DNA from: Selaginella moellendorffii
Taxonomy: Eukaryota; Streptophyta; Lycopodiopsida; Selaginellales; Selaginellaceae
Length of the DNA stretch: 64,000 bases
Assembly: GCF_000143415.4 (NCBI RefSeq)
Contig: NW_003314267.1
Location: 1,061,309 to 1,125,308 of the forward strand
Direction: 5' to 3'
Position 1 is the first letter of the stretch; the number at the start of each line of letters is the position of its first letter. This document shows, in pieces, positions 12,922-24,091 of this stretch. Below the pieces are notes generated by a model. The model ran no database searches. It was given only the letters and a program-made list of their open reading frames with translations, and was not told where the DNA came from. The position numbers were made by a program, and so were the translations under genes.

Positions 12922-13817
12922 ATGGAGTCTCCAAGCCATCCTAATCCCTTCGCCGAAGTCCTTGCAAAAATCGAATCTGAGAATACCGAGCTGAAGGTGG
13001 CCCTCCTTCACATGCAATAGGAGCTTGCTTCACTTTCAGCTCAAGGATCAAGCAAAGTTCCTGAACTGAAGGTGAGTTTCTCGGTGAAGTTCTCAGGCAA
13101 GCATTTGAAGCTTTGCAGATTCCTGAACCAAATGGAGCTGATCTTCACACTTCAACATTGATGGTACCCCACTCTTGAGTCTCAAATCGGTGCAATCAGG
13201 ACATTGCTTGAAGGTGCAACTTTGTCATGGTTTTCTCCTCTTCTGGAGAAGAGCATGAAAGGGGCCGTGGTTTCGGAGCTAATGGATTTTCAGTTGTTCA
13301 AAGAGAAGCTTGAAGCACATTTTGGCGAGATGGATTGGGTTTGGGCTGCCACCACAAAGATGAGATGTCTCTCTCAGGGGTCTCGTCCTACCTTGATCTA
13401 TGTTGTAGAGTTCCAACTCCTTGCCTTGGACACTCAGTGAGATGAGTAGGCCCTGATTGATCAATTTTGTTTTGGCCTCAATAACAATGTCAAGGATTTG
13501 TTGCTCACCATGGAGGATCTACAGACCTATCGGATGCCATCAACAAAGTTGTTTAATGTGAAAATCATCTCTTTGAACGTCGTCAAGAAAGTCATCGCAC
13601 CGCCATTTTCCCATCCTAGACTCAAGAATCCCAGCTTGAGTCTTCAGGACATACTCCTGAACCTATTGCTCCCGTCCCAATGGATATTTCTGGTACTCCC
13701 CGACTTATCAGAGGGAAGTTGAGTCCTACTAAGAAGCAACGTCGAGTATCTCAAAATCTTTGCCTCTACTGTGTAGATTCTAATCACAAAGCAACTGTGT
13801 GTCCTAAGAAGCCTCCC
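12922..13817 (+). pseudogene. gag remnant with CCHC zinc knuckle
   Basis: A start codon at 12,922 opens a frame with early stops (first at 13,018), continuing through a retrotransposon-gag-like segment (about 13,190-13,440). A full CX2CX4HX4C zinc knuckle remains at 13,761-13,802 (C-LY-C-VDSN-H-KATV-C). Gag would form the retrotransposon particle and the knuckle binds its RNA. Several stops are TAG where glutamine would fit, suggesting C-to-T decay. Non-functional. Confidence 0.8.
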
Positions 13818-14035
13818 TGACTACTCAAGTTCACTCTGCCTCAAGGTCCATCTCTGTTGTAGTCGGGAAATGACCCTGTCCAAACAGAGTAGGAGCTGTC
13901 TGTTTGGACTCCCCAAATAAAAATCACTTTTCTTCTTTATCAAGCTCCACACCACCTTTCATCAAAGCCACCACCAATTCCCACAACTTCTGCATCCCAT
14001 GTCTCCTTTCTTTCACTGGACAATCAGGATTCAAG

Positions 14036-14098
14036 GCTCTAGCGCTACTGGACTCGGGCGCAACTTCCTACTTCATGGACATGGACTTTGCTGCCTGA
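14036..14098 (+). pseudogene. Retroviral-type aspartic protease remnant
   Basis: The readable motif LLDSGATSYFMD contains the catalytic D-S-G triad (Asp codon at 14,051-14,053). It lies between the zinc knuckle and the reverse transcriptase, as expected in Ty3/gypsy. The remainder of the domain downstream is broken by frameshifts and stops. Confidence 0.8.
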
Positions 14099-14828
14099 CA
14101 TCACGTTCCTCTTTCTCCTACTATATGGGATCTGAGGGTTAAAGGCATTGGTGGGCATTTTGTGCCTCCATCTTTTGGACTTAGGGAAACATTGCCCATT
14201 TGAGTACACATCGAGTCCACCATCACCAATATTGCCTTCAACATCATCAACAACAAGTCCTCCTCTGTGGTGCTTGGCTTTCTTTGGTTCCAATTGCACC
14301 AGCCTCAGATTTGTTGGAAGGAATTATAGCTCGTCTCTCCCACGTCACCATCTCCCATGTCTTCCCCTGCTGTTCATTGAGTCCGAATTAGGAAAAGCTC
14401 CCTAAACTCAAATTAGGGTTTTGTTCATGACTCTACGAAGTTTTCACCCTCTTTGCTCCCTATCCCTCAATCTTCTTTTCCCTCTCTTCCATTTTACACT
14501 AGACAGTATCCTTGTCCCATCATTCCATTCAGTCGTACGCCTTCTCCTATCTCCACAATCACTATGAAAGAATTCCTTCATAAAGAACTTGTTTTCCTTT
14601 ATGCTTTGCATGTTTCTCCTGTCAGTCTCCCTGAGAAGTATCATGATTTTAGGGATGTGTTTGACAAGAAAAAAGCTAGTATATTGCCTGTTCATTAGCC
14701 TTATGACTGTCCTATTGATTTATAGGAAAGAGCATCACCTCCGTGGGGGCCTATCTACGGGTTATTCCTATCCAAGCTTAAGGCCTTCATAGAGTACGTG
14801 GACAAGAACCTTGCATTGGGGTACATTT

Positions 14829-14920
14829 AGCATTCGCAGTCCCTGGCTGGAGCGCCTATCTTCTTTGTCAAGATAGCATTCGCAATCCTTGGCTGAAGCG
14901 TCTGTCTTCTTTGTCAAGAA
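14829..14920 (+). repeat. 46-bp tandem duplication inside pol
   Basis: A 46-bp unit (agcattcgcagtccctggct...) at 14,829-14,874 is repeated with a few transitions at 14,875-14,920. Being 46 bp, it shifts the pol reading frame. The duplicated text encodes the segment before the N-terminal reverse-transcriptase motif. Confidence 0.85.
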
Positions 14921-15167
14921 AAAGGATGGGAGTTTATGGCTAGTCATCAACTACTAAGGTTTGAACAAGGTGATTGTTTGGAACCGTTATCCATTGCCCT
15001 TGATCTCGAACCTATTGGAATGCCTCGACGGTGCCCACTTCTTCACCAAGATCGACCTTCGTGGAGCATACAATCTGATTTGGATCCAGCCTGGCGATGA
15101 ATGGAAGACTACGTTCCTAACCCGCTATGGCCACATCAAGTACACTATCATGCCGTTTGGCTTATAA
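14921..15167 (+). pseudogene. Reverse transcriptase, N-terminal half
   Basis: Readable from the K-K-D-G-S-L-W motif through [16 protein letters not shown] and the Y-x-I-M-P-F-G-L motif at the end. The first catalytic aspartate (in KIDLRGAY) is present. After the FGL codons (about 15,156-15,165) the frame jumps directly to RNase H sequence; the catalytic YxDD half is missing here and is found at 17,327-17,725. Confidence 0.88.
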
Positions 15168-15640
15168 GGATGTTCCCTTCTCTTGGTCTGCTGCTGCCCA
15201 GTACGCCTTCAACACACTCAAGGCGGCCTTCAGTTTTGTTGCCATCTTGATCCATGCTAATCCCTCACAACCTTTCTTTATCGAGGTGGATGCCTCCGAC
15301 TTTGCCATTGGTGCTGTGCTGTCTCAACTTGGAGCGGATCAAGAATTTCATTTGGTTGCTTTCTATTCTCGAAAATTCTAGCCTACGGAGATCAATTACG
15401 AAATCCATGACAAGGAGCTCCTTGCCATCATGGATTCCTTTGGAGAGTGGCATCGTTTCTTGGAGGGGGTGAGCCATCAAACAACAGTCTGGATGGATCA
15501 CAAAAATCTCGAGTACTTTGCTACTTCCCGAGTTATGAGCCATCGTCAGGCAAGGTGGGCACAAGTGCTTGAGTCGGTTTGACTTCATTATCAAGTACAG
15601 ACTTGGAAAGCTTTAAGGCCTTTCTAATGCACTTTCAAGG
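15166..15640 (+). pseudogene. RNase H domain remnant
   Basis: Starts with K-D-V-P-F-S-W, continues through F-I-E-V-D-A-S-D-F-A-I-G-A-V-L-S-Q, the signature of Ty3/gypsy RNase H with its first catalytic Asp, and extends through E-I-x-Y-x-I-H-D-K-E-L-L-A-I (the catalytic Glu) and 'WMDHKNLEYF' before decaying. A TAG interrupts the frame at 15,380-15,382. Confidence 0.85.
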
Positions 15641-15869
15641 TGATTCTATCTCAGTCTCAAGCCTGGTAATCCTGCCTTTGATCAATAGGATCAAGTTATC
15701 CTTGGTCCTGATTGGCTTTAAGTTATGGAAATTTCTCTAGCCCTTCAGGACTCCTCCTTGATGGATGTGATCAGAAATGATCTTCAATCCGACGACCTCA
15801 CCAGTGACTATTTCCCCCATCTTCAGGCTGGACACCCAGTGACTCCTGACTGCTAGCGATTTGATGAGT

Positions 15870-16500
15870 TCGAGTTCTTGGATGGCTTGTCATACCATGG
15901 GGAGCAACTTTACGTTTCTGAAAGTGATGCTCAAAGGTTGGTCCTGATGGCATGCCATGATAACCTGACTGCTGGTCACTTCGGCATTGCGAAAACCTAT
16001 GAGTTGGTTGTACGAGACTTTTGGTGGCCTCACATGGACAACTACATCAAAGCTTTTGTTACCTCCTGTGACACTTGCGCCCAGAATAAAGTACCTCGCC
16101 ACCTTCCTTCAGGTTTGCTTCGTTTCCTCTTGGTCCCTTCAGGTCCTTGGGAATCCATCTCCATGGATTTCTTGAGTGATCTTTCGAGTTCTGGAGGCTT
16201 CAACAGCATTTTAGTCATGGTGGATCGCTTCACAAAGATGGCACACTTCCTGCTGTGTACCAAAGAGTTTTCAGGCGAGGACATGGCAGAACTTGTATTC
16301 AGGAAAATTTTCCAACTTCATGGGATTCCTGCAGATGTGGTTTCGGATTGGGGACCTCAGTTCATCTGACATTTCTGGCAATGGTTCTTGCAACTACTTG
16401 GAGTGAAGGCCAACCTCTCTTCGGTGTATCATCCTCAAATTGATAGATAGTCCAAGCGAATGATTCAGACGTTGGAACAATTCCTGAAGTGTTTCATCAA
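15870..16500 (+). pseudogene. Integrase remnant with HHCC finger and DDE core
   Basis: The HHCC zinc finger is intact (H-D-N...G-H-F-G...C-D-T-C-A-Q, about 15,955-16,085). The core follows with S-M-D-F (first Asp) and V-S-D-W-G-P-Q-F (second Asp). In relatives that motif reads SDRGPQF, so the W codon at 16,349-16,351 fits CGG-to-TGG. The stretch that should hold the catalytic Glu has a stop (16,448-16,450) followed by S-K-R-M, so the Glu is lost. Integrase would join the cDNA to the chromosome; this one cannot work. Confidence 0.88.
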
Positions 16501-16954
16501 CTATCATTAGGATGACTGGTGCAATATCCTTCCCCTTTCTGAGTTCTCCTATAATAACTCCATTCACTCCTCCCTTTGAGTTTCCCCCTTCTTTGCAAAA
16601 TTTGGCCGAAATCCCCGATTCAATCTCTCACTTCCTTCTCCATTTGAATCCTCTTGTTCAAATCCCCACTCTGAGGCATTTGTCTCCAACCTCAAAGAAA
16701 TACACAACTCCATCTCCTTCTACCTCCATCGTGCTCAGGAATCTCACAAAACAATTGCCAATGCCCATCATCAGGATTGTCCCCCTTACAATATTGAGGA
16801 TAAAGTCTGACTTCTAAGGCGAAATATCTCCACCACCAGGCTATGTCCAAAACTCAATTTCAAACACCTCAATCCTTTCCCTATCACTGCCATCATTAAT
16901 CTGTCACTTATCACCTTGCACTTCCCTCCTCATATCAAATTCACCTCATTTTTC

Positions 16955-17200
16955 ACTCCTCTCTCCTTGAGCTTTATATTCCCAGTCCTATTCCAAATCG
17001 GGTCATTCCTCTGCCTCTACCAATGTAGTTCGAGGATGGGTTTGAGTACGAAGTTCACGACATCCTTGATTCCAAGATCTCACGGTCTAAACTCTACTAT
17101 CTGGTAGACTAGAAAGGTTATGGACCTAAGGAACGCACTTGGGAACTTGCAGACAACCTGATTCATTCTCTTGACTTTGTTTAGGACTTCCACCGCCACT
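16955..17200 (+). pseudogene. Chromodomain remnant
   Basis: After the integrase, the + strand reads P-L-P-M-*-F-E-D-G-F-E-Y-E-V-H-D-I-L-D, then S-K-L-Y-Y-L-V-D-*-K-G-Y-G and R-T-W-E-L-A-D-N-L, the chromodomain pattern (V..IL, YLVxWxGY, TWE). Stops at 17,026-17,028 (TAG where Gln is expected) and 17,110-17,112 (TAG where Trp is expected) break it. Chromodomains steer chromovirus integration to chromatin marks. Confidence 0.85.
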
Positions 17201-17326
17201 ACCTTTCTTGTCCCATTCCTCATTCTTTTCATTCTCCATCTCCCGTCCCCTCAACCTGATGGAAGACATTGTTGTTCCTACTAGCCTGAGCAGCAGTAGC
17301 AGCAGCAGCAGGAGAATCCTCGTATC

Positions 17327-17725
17327 CTGACAAATGCTCTAGCAGTTTTCCAACATATGACAAACGATGTCTTTCAGGAGTTTCTTGATCAGATGGTGAT
17401 TGTTTACTTTGACGACATCCTCATCTACTCAAAAACTCAAGAGGAGCATGATGAGCATGTGTTCAAAGTGCTGGTGAAGTGGCAACATAGCCTATACATG
17501 AAGCTTGAGAAATGTTCTTTCGATCAGGAATTTGTGGAGTTCCTTGGGTACATTGTCACTCCTGAGGGTATCACGATGGATCCTACCAAAGTCAAGACTA
17601 TTCTCGAATGGGAGCCTCCACAATCAATGTCGGACGTTCAGGTTTTCCTTGGCTTCACCAACTTCTACCGCAAATTCATTGATCACTACTTTGACATTGT
17701 CCTTCCTCTCACGCATCTTACTCGC
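17327..17725 (+). pseudogene. Displaced reverse transcriptase C-terminal half with YxDD box
   Basis: Begins exactly at the L-T-N-A motif that should follow FGL at 15,165, continues through the catalytic V-Y-F-D-D-I-L-I-Y-S box, E-K-C-S-F, E-F-L-G-Y-I-V-T, V-Q-V-F-L-G-F-T-N-F-Y-R and ends at L-T-H-L-T-R, where RNase H should follow. This 399-bp block fits the gap at 15,165 almost exactly but lies 2.2 kb downstream between the chromodomain and the polypurine tract. It is less interrupted than the rest of pol. Either the block moved inside the element or a template switch built the copy this way. Confidence 0.9.
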
Positions 17726-17787
17726 CTCATCCTCTTCTTCGTTCTCATTCATATCCTCATTCCACTCGTTCTTGAGGAGGGGATGCT

Positions 17788-18147
17788 GTTAGGAATCCCC
17801 CAATTCTTGCCACATTCCTGACTCTCGCCAGATTCCTAACCTGCAGACCACATTCCTGACTCTTGAGACACTTCCCTATTCCTAACTCTTTGATTTCCCA
17901 TATGATTCTTGATTCTCGAAGCACATTCCTAATGATGACATGGTGCCTCCTCAACCTTAGTTATATTTAGGGTGTCCTTGATCCAAGAGTGGTGGAGCTT
18001 CATCAACCTATAGTATATATAAGTTAGCCTTATTCCATTTCTCCACAATTTGAATTAACACCAATCTAAGGCTTCTTCTTCGTCTCCACTAGCTTTTCTC
18101 TTTGTCTTCTGCATTTTCCAATCCTGATCTTGTTGGGGGTCTTGACA
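17788..18147 (+). repeat. 3' LTR of the chromovirus
   Basis: 360 bp, TGTTAGGAAT...CTTGACA, preceded by a polypurine stretch and followed by the GATTT target duplication. Its last 29 bp are repeated at 18,549-18,577 through the 430-bp tandem duplication. Confidence 0.92.
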
Positions 18148-18977
18148 GATTTGCTAGTGGATTTGGCAATGGATAAAAGAAAATTCTAAAATGAGAAGCG
18201 ACTTTTCCATGGCCAAGAGGCTTAAAGAACAAAGAGGAGGGCACTTAGCCTAGGGAGCTCTCTTTGTATCGCACTTTATCTCTATCCCCTTAAGCTAACT
18301 AGAAAAGGGGCAATTGCTTGATGAGAGAGCCTTTAGTGGCTATTTTATCCCCATTTATCCCCTAATGTTCCAAGGATCCACGGTGACAGTATATCTAAAT
18401 CTCATCCCATGATCACATATGCTACACTCACCCCCCTCTTCAAAAATGTCAATGTCCTCATTGACTATTGACTGACAACCCCTACTGAGCTAAAGGGAAC
18501 CAACACCTCCTTTTCCACACTGAATCTACCAATCCTTCCATTGTGTAGCAATCCTGATCTTGTTGGGGGTCTTGACAGATTTGCTAGTGGATTTGGCAAT
18601 GGATAAGAGAAAATTCTAAAATGAGAAGCGACTTTTCCATGGCCAAGAGGCTTAAAGAACAAAGAGGAGGGCACTTAGCCTAGGGAGCTTTCTTTGTATC
18701 GCATTTTATCTCCATCCCCTTAAGCTAACTAGAAAAGGGGCAATTGCTTGATGAGAGAGCCCTTAGTGGCTATTTTATCCCCATTTATCCCCTAATGTTC
18801 CAAGAATCCACGGTGACAGTATATCCAAATCTCATCCCATGATCATATATGCTACACTCACCCCCTCTTAAAAAATGTCAATGTCCTCATTGACTATTGA
18901 CTGACAACCCCTATTGAGCTAAGGGGAACCAGCACCTCCATTTCTGCACTGAATCTACCAATCCTTCTATTGTGTAG
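18119..18977. repeat. 430-bp tandem duplication spanning chromovirus LTR end and TRIM LTR
   Basis: 18,119-18,548 is repeated as 18,549-18,977. The unit begins in the last bases of the chromovirus 3' LTR, crosses its GATTT flank and about 110 bp of host DNA, and includes the first LTR and part of the interior of the neighbouring TRIM. The duplication therefore happened after both insertions. The copies differ by scattered transitions and small indels. Confidence 0.88.
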
Positions 18978-19368
18978 ATCAGCTATTCTATGTGAGGCAA
19001 CTAGTCATCCACCCATACCGCAGTCCCACGGTGGATACCTTTGTCCATAGATACTCCACACAAGAGGAAAGACATATGCATGGATGCCCAATACGTACGA
19101 TTTCAAATTTAAGGGTAGTAATATATCTTGCTCAAGGGTATATTATATTTTTAAGTAGCCACTAATTAATAAGAATCGAACCCATGCCATTTGCTCTAAT
19201 ACCAACTATAGCACACCCTATCTCTCTCCCCATAAGCCAACTGGAAAAAGGGCAATTGCTTGATGAGAGAGCCCTTAGTGGCTATTTTATCCCCATTTAT
19301 CTCTCAATGTTCCAAAGATCCATGGTGACAATATATCCAAATCTCATCCCATGATCACATACACTACA
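18265..19368 (-). mobile_element. TRIM retrotransposon with exact target duplication
   Basis: Same family as the element at 3.1 kb. LTRs of 162 bp at 18,265-18,426 (duplicated as 18,695-18,856) and 19,207-19,368. Exact 5-bp target duplication CTCTT at 18,260-18,264 and 19,369-19,373. The primer-binding site is at 19,193-19,204 (gctctaatacca, one change from the iMet site) and the polypurine tract shows as cacccccctctt after each first LTR. No coding capacity. Without the tandem duplication the element is about 670 bp. Confidence 0.92.
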
Positions 19369-19373
19369 CTCTT

Positions 19374-22300
19374 GAGAGCTTATAAGATCCACTAGGATAG
19401 ATTCTAGTGTGATTTCTAGTTCAATCTTTAGCTAGAGGATGGGATCATAGCATAGGTCATCTACTATCTCCTTGTTCTTGGCAGTTGCTAGCAATATGGC
19501 ATGCTTGTCACTAGATTTCATCTCTCTAATACTTGCTTATACTTTTGGGATTTATAGGAACTTCAATTTTAGTAGAATATTCTTAGGTATATTTTATGGT
19601 ATACACATATGATCTTGATTCAAAAGATTTTATAAAAACTAAATAAACTTTGTTTTTGGTTTAACTAACTAACAATGTTTATGGGTTTGTACATTTCTTT
19701 CCTCCTTAAAAGTTTCTTTCAGATGCCAATTTTAAAATTCAGAATACTTAGACTATGGGTATCTGTTTTTGGATTCAAATTTTATTATAATTTTAAAACT
19801 TAATTTAAGTGTCAATTTAGTTTTATATTCTCTTTTTAACACTTTCTTGAGGATTTTATCATGGTAAATTTGTTTTTTCTTGTTGACATGGCTTCTTCAA
19901 GTTCTAGGCTCTTTCAATCACTTCCTATTTAATAACATTGACAATTACATTTAGTTGGTGGACTGGTGGGCAAGATCCTTAAAATTTCATTATTTAGATA
20001 TGAGATTTTATCTATAGAATATACTAGTTAAAGAGAATATTCTTCTTAAATATTTGTGTATAAACCCTGTGAATTTTTGGAAGAAAAACACATAGGGTTC
20101 TCCCTTCTACTGTTTACTCCCCTAGCTTGTAAAGAATAGTATTAAGGCCAAGCCTCAAAAACATCATTCAAAGAAATAACCACCCTCAACAATATTATCT
20201 ACATTAGTTTTAGTTGAACTTTCGATATGGAGTTTTTCAAGCCAATTAAGGGTATACAAGTTTATATCAAAATCACACTAAGAAAAGAGTTCCTCTAACA
20301 AACCAGTCTACAGAAGCTTGAGGAAGGCATAAGTCAAATTTAGTGATGACAAAGAGGATATAAAACTAATGAAAAATGGGAAAATACAACAAAAAAGTGG
20401 CAAAAGGTCAAAAGTTGGAAAAAGTCCTTGCAAAGGTGAAAAAGATGAAAAGAGTTGTGCAAACATAGAGAATATAGAACCAAAAGAAACTAAAAGTTAG
20501 TTATTTTTTATATTTTATAGTGATTATAACTTTCCCTTACACTTTATTTATAGATACTCTATTGATATTAAACAAATTCCATCTCCAAAATGTTGAATAT
20601 ATTCAATCATCAGTAGTCATGTTTGAAACTCATATCATAATAACAACTAATATATTCAAAGGTTACAGCTACTTATGAAAAATTTCAAATAGTGAATTAA
20701 AAGTTTGAACTCCTAAGTGATGACATAAGAAGCAACTATTATGTTGCTAGTCAAATGGCAACAAAAATTAAAGAAATCCACATGATAATTTTAGCAAGCT
20801 TGGAAGGCTCAAGGAGAGAAAATGTTTAAAAGAAGAATATAAAATATGAATATATCTTGTATATGACATATATAGTCAAAGTTGGAAAGGTTAGATAACA
20901 ACTAAAGCCACTATTTTAATAAATTGAAGTTATTGAGAGGGAGTTCTAACACCTTAACGATCATTTGGAGCTCGTTAAAGACATCAAAACTATATTTTAT
21001 AATGGTTTTAAATTCACTAATTCTTCAATTTTAGACCATTTAAATTTATAAGGAGCTAAGCAATTTTTTTCACTCCAAGTTTAGAATTATGGATTTTGCT
21101 ACTAGAACTTTTAACAAGTGGAGTTACATGGTTGTTTTATACCATTTAGATGTGTTTATCATCTATTTTGCTTCATCATTTGTATATTATTCTTTTTATG
21201 CTTTTGAAAACCACTAACTTATTTAAATAGGCTTCATAAATAACAATATATATAACAAATCCATATACATAAGGAAAGTTAACAATCAAAGGTTTAAAAA
21301 AACTAGCACTTCACTCTAGAGATTAAAGGTTAGTCTTTCAAAATATATAGTGAAGTTCACTTGTGATGTATAGATGCCAAAATTAATAGAGCTTTGAACA
21401 AATGTATCGTCCTTGTCATTATTATTAGCATTTGACAAGTAAAAGTGATAATGCTTTATCACTTTGTCACTTCCTGAAACATATCAGCAAGTGATATAAA
21501 CCAAAATGCTTACTTACTCATTCTCCCAATATTTAAATTGCACTTTATTTTGCTCTATTAAGCTAGAATTTTCAAGAAAATTGAGAATAAAAACTATAGC
21601 TTCATTTGGAAAGTTAGCAAGACATATATCAAAAGCCATTACTTGCCACTTAGCTTGAGAGTTATGTGCCAAAAATTTCGTCTTTTTCTTAAAGCCACTC
21701 CATTTCCTTCAGTGACAATTCCTTTTTGATCTTACTAAATTGTTTTTAGGTGACCTTATAACTGCTCTCTATTTCAAGTTCCAAATAAAATACCACTATA
21801 TTGACACTATAAGTGTTGCACTAGTGGTAGATACAATTTGAATCCTACCACTCAATAAAACCTCTAACATCACAAATATATATCTTCCAAAACTCTGAAA
21901 GGTTGCTCAATGTTTTCACTTTCTATAAATCTTAAATGAGGTTTATATGATCAATACAACAATATACATTGTGTTCAGTTATTTGTTTCATGACGTACAG
22001 CTTTAATTTTTCAAAAACTTATAAGGAAATATTGATGTTTGGATGCATCACTTGAAAGTTATTGTGAAGGTGGAGCTACAAAAAAAAGAATTTGTAAATG
22101 AAATTCAAGCTGATTTCACTTTGCAAATTAATAATACAATAATGAAAGTGTAATGAATTGAATATTTTATCATTGATAATTATAGGTCCAATCAAATGGT
22201 GCAAAGTAAACTTCAACTAGTGAGATTCAAGTAAAATTCATCAATGAGTCATGAAAATTAAGTGAGTCTTAGTGAAAATAGAGTATGACTTTAGGAATCT

Positions 22301-22480
22301 AATGATGAAAAATAAGAGGATGTATATAAGAAATATTGAATCAAATTGAATAAGTAAATGATCATAATTGCAATTTACTTAAAGACATTTCCAACCAGTG
22401 TGTTGAATGCTCCTTACATACTCCACAAGACACTTTATATTGACAAATATCCTTCTTATTTAATGATATCCAAATGTTAC
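19374..22480. other. AT-rich DNA, no gene seen
   Basis: About 3.1 kb of AT-rich DNA with only short stop-ridden frames, no terminal repeats and no RNA gene that I can recognise. It separates the TRIM from the nested element. Confidence 0.45.
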
Positions 22481-22630
22481 TGTAACACATGTGATTATGG
22501 GATGAGATTTATATGTACTGTCCTTGGAACCTTGGGGGATAAATGGGGATAAAATAGCCACTAAGAGCTCTCTCATAAAAAAAATTACCCTTTTTCAAGT
22601 TAGCTTAAAAAGAGAGAGGTAGGGTGTTGT
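22481..22630 (+). repeat. Left LTR of the outer nested element
   Basis: Related to the TRIM LTRs: gggataaatggggataaaatagccactaag-type text is shared (in reverse complement) with 3521-3684 and 19,207-19,368. Preceded by GTTAC. Confidence 0.8.
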
Positions 22631-22957
22631 AAACAAATAATTTTTTCATTCTATTTTAGTCATATAACTACACTTTTGACCACTTGGAGAAGTCTCATTC
22701 ACAACTTCCATAAGTCCTATTTCAGACTTGGGGACATACTAACTCTGTGAATGGCATTTATACCACTTAACCTTTACATTTGGTCTAAGTGCTTCATATG
22801 TTCAATCTCATGACAGACACCCCAAAGGTACTATTGACTTATTAGCCCATTAAACAAAAACCATATTTATTTACCTTTGTTTCATTGGTAGTCCAAGACC
22901 ATCCATGCTATAGTCTCGTTTCTCAAAGATTGGGCCATCCATCCATGGGTGGTCATC

Positions 22958-24091
22958 TGTAGCGCACGTGGATTTGACCCTTTATCCTATGGTGATTTAC
23001 CATAGGATAACACCACGAAGCGAAACCTAAACCCTCTTTGTGCCACGTGACAGATGCCACGTGTCACATGCCATGTGTCCATGCCACGTGTCCATAGGAA
23101 CCCGAGGTTCAAGGCCTTGGGCCACTGAACGAAGGAACGGTGCCAAACTCCCAAGCGTGGAGCTAAGGAGTGATGGAACCGGACCACGGAGCAACTCCCA
23201 AGCATAAAGCCCAAGGAGCGAAGGGACAGGGGCCTGGAGCGACTTGGAACAGTCCTGAAGCAACCAGCATCCCAATGCCAGGACTAGCACGTAAAACGGA
23301 GCCAAACGGAGTCTGGTGCTATTTTGGCATACCGGTGGCCTAACGTGAGAGTATGGGTACTCCACCAGCTAGCATGGAATGGAACTTGGGCTTAGACCCA
23401 AGCCGGACGCAGAACAAGGACAGGCACGCAAGTGGGAGCTAGACTATGCCTCAGGTTGGTCGGCCATGCCCGACCTACCCACTATCCCTACTATACATTT
23501 GGAACCCCCCACAGCCCCCCCCCCTTGAGGAACACACGCTTTGGGCTTTCACCCCAAGCCTCCCTTAGTATCAGGAGTTAATCTCTGGGACAAACTCGAA
23601 ACTTACTAAATATGGAATGTTCTTAGATTGCGAATTTGGACACGGAATGAACACCATTGTGTTCAGGCCGATCTCTACATTCCGTAGATGTGCCAAATGA
23701 GCAAATCTGGACACTTTCCATAAATAGCATTTGGGACCGAAATGAGACTAACACAAAGGGCATGATAGCGAGGGTGTTTGGCAGACATGGTAAGCTATCA
23801 TGTAGCGATATTGAGGGACCAATCTCAATACGCGAGGGTTCTTGTCAAGCCAGTGCAAGACAGAGCAAAAGAGAACTAAAAAGCCAGGCCAAGTATGCTT
23901 GGCTAGGAATTCCGTCCTTATGCTCATCCGGCCAAGTACAGATGCAAAGTCCAGTTTACTAACACTTGAACAAGAGGGGCTGATAAAGGGTCCAACAATA
24001 CCGACCTCCTGCCATCGTGGCAGTAAAGTAAGAGTGTCCATAAGGACTGGTCGACAGGTAACTTTCGATACCCGAAGTCACATGCGCGACA
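22958..24091 (-). repeat. LARD LTR (3' copy in element orientation)
   Basis: 1134 bp, TGTAGCGCACGTGG...GCGCGACA on the + strand. Contains four CACGTG boxes (22,965, 23,044, 23,058, 23,085), a perfect 12-bp stem with 5-nt loop at 22,982-23,010, and an 11-C run near 23,514. A short 'catgccatgtgtc' segment is present here but not in the other copy. Confidence 0.92.

Larger units (their letters stand above)
12563..18147 (+). mobile_element. Ty3/gypsy chromovirus, degenerate, with both LTRs and target duplication
   Basis: The 5' LTR is 12,563-12,827 (tgttaggaatt...cttgaca) and the 3' LTR 17,788-18,147; the 5' copy lacks about 95 bp. The element is bracketed by an exact 5-bp target duplication GATTT (12,558-12,562 and 18,148-18,152). 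A polypurine stretch lies at 17,772-17,786 (cttgaggaggggatg). The primer-binding site after 12,827 is too decayed to call. Gag, protease, reverse transcriptase, RNase H, integrase and chromodomain can all be read in fragments, separated by many stops, so the copy is dead. Domain order places it among plant chromoviruses. The reverse transcriptase is split and permuted (see separate entries). Confidence 0.93.
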
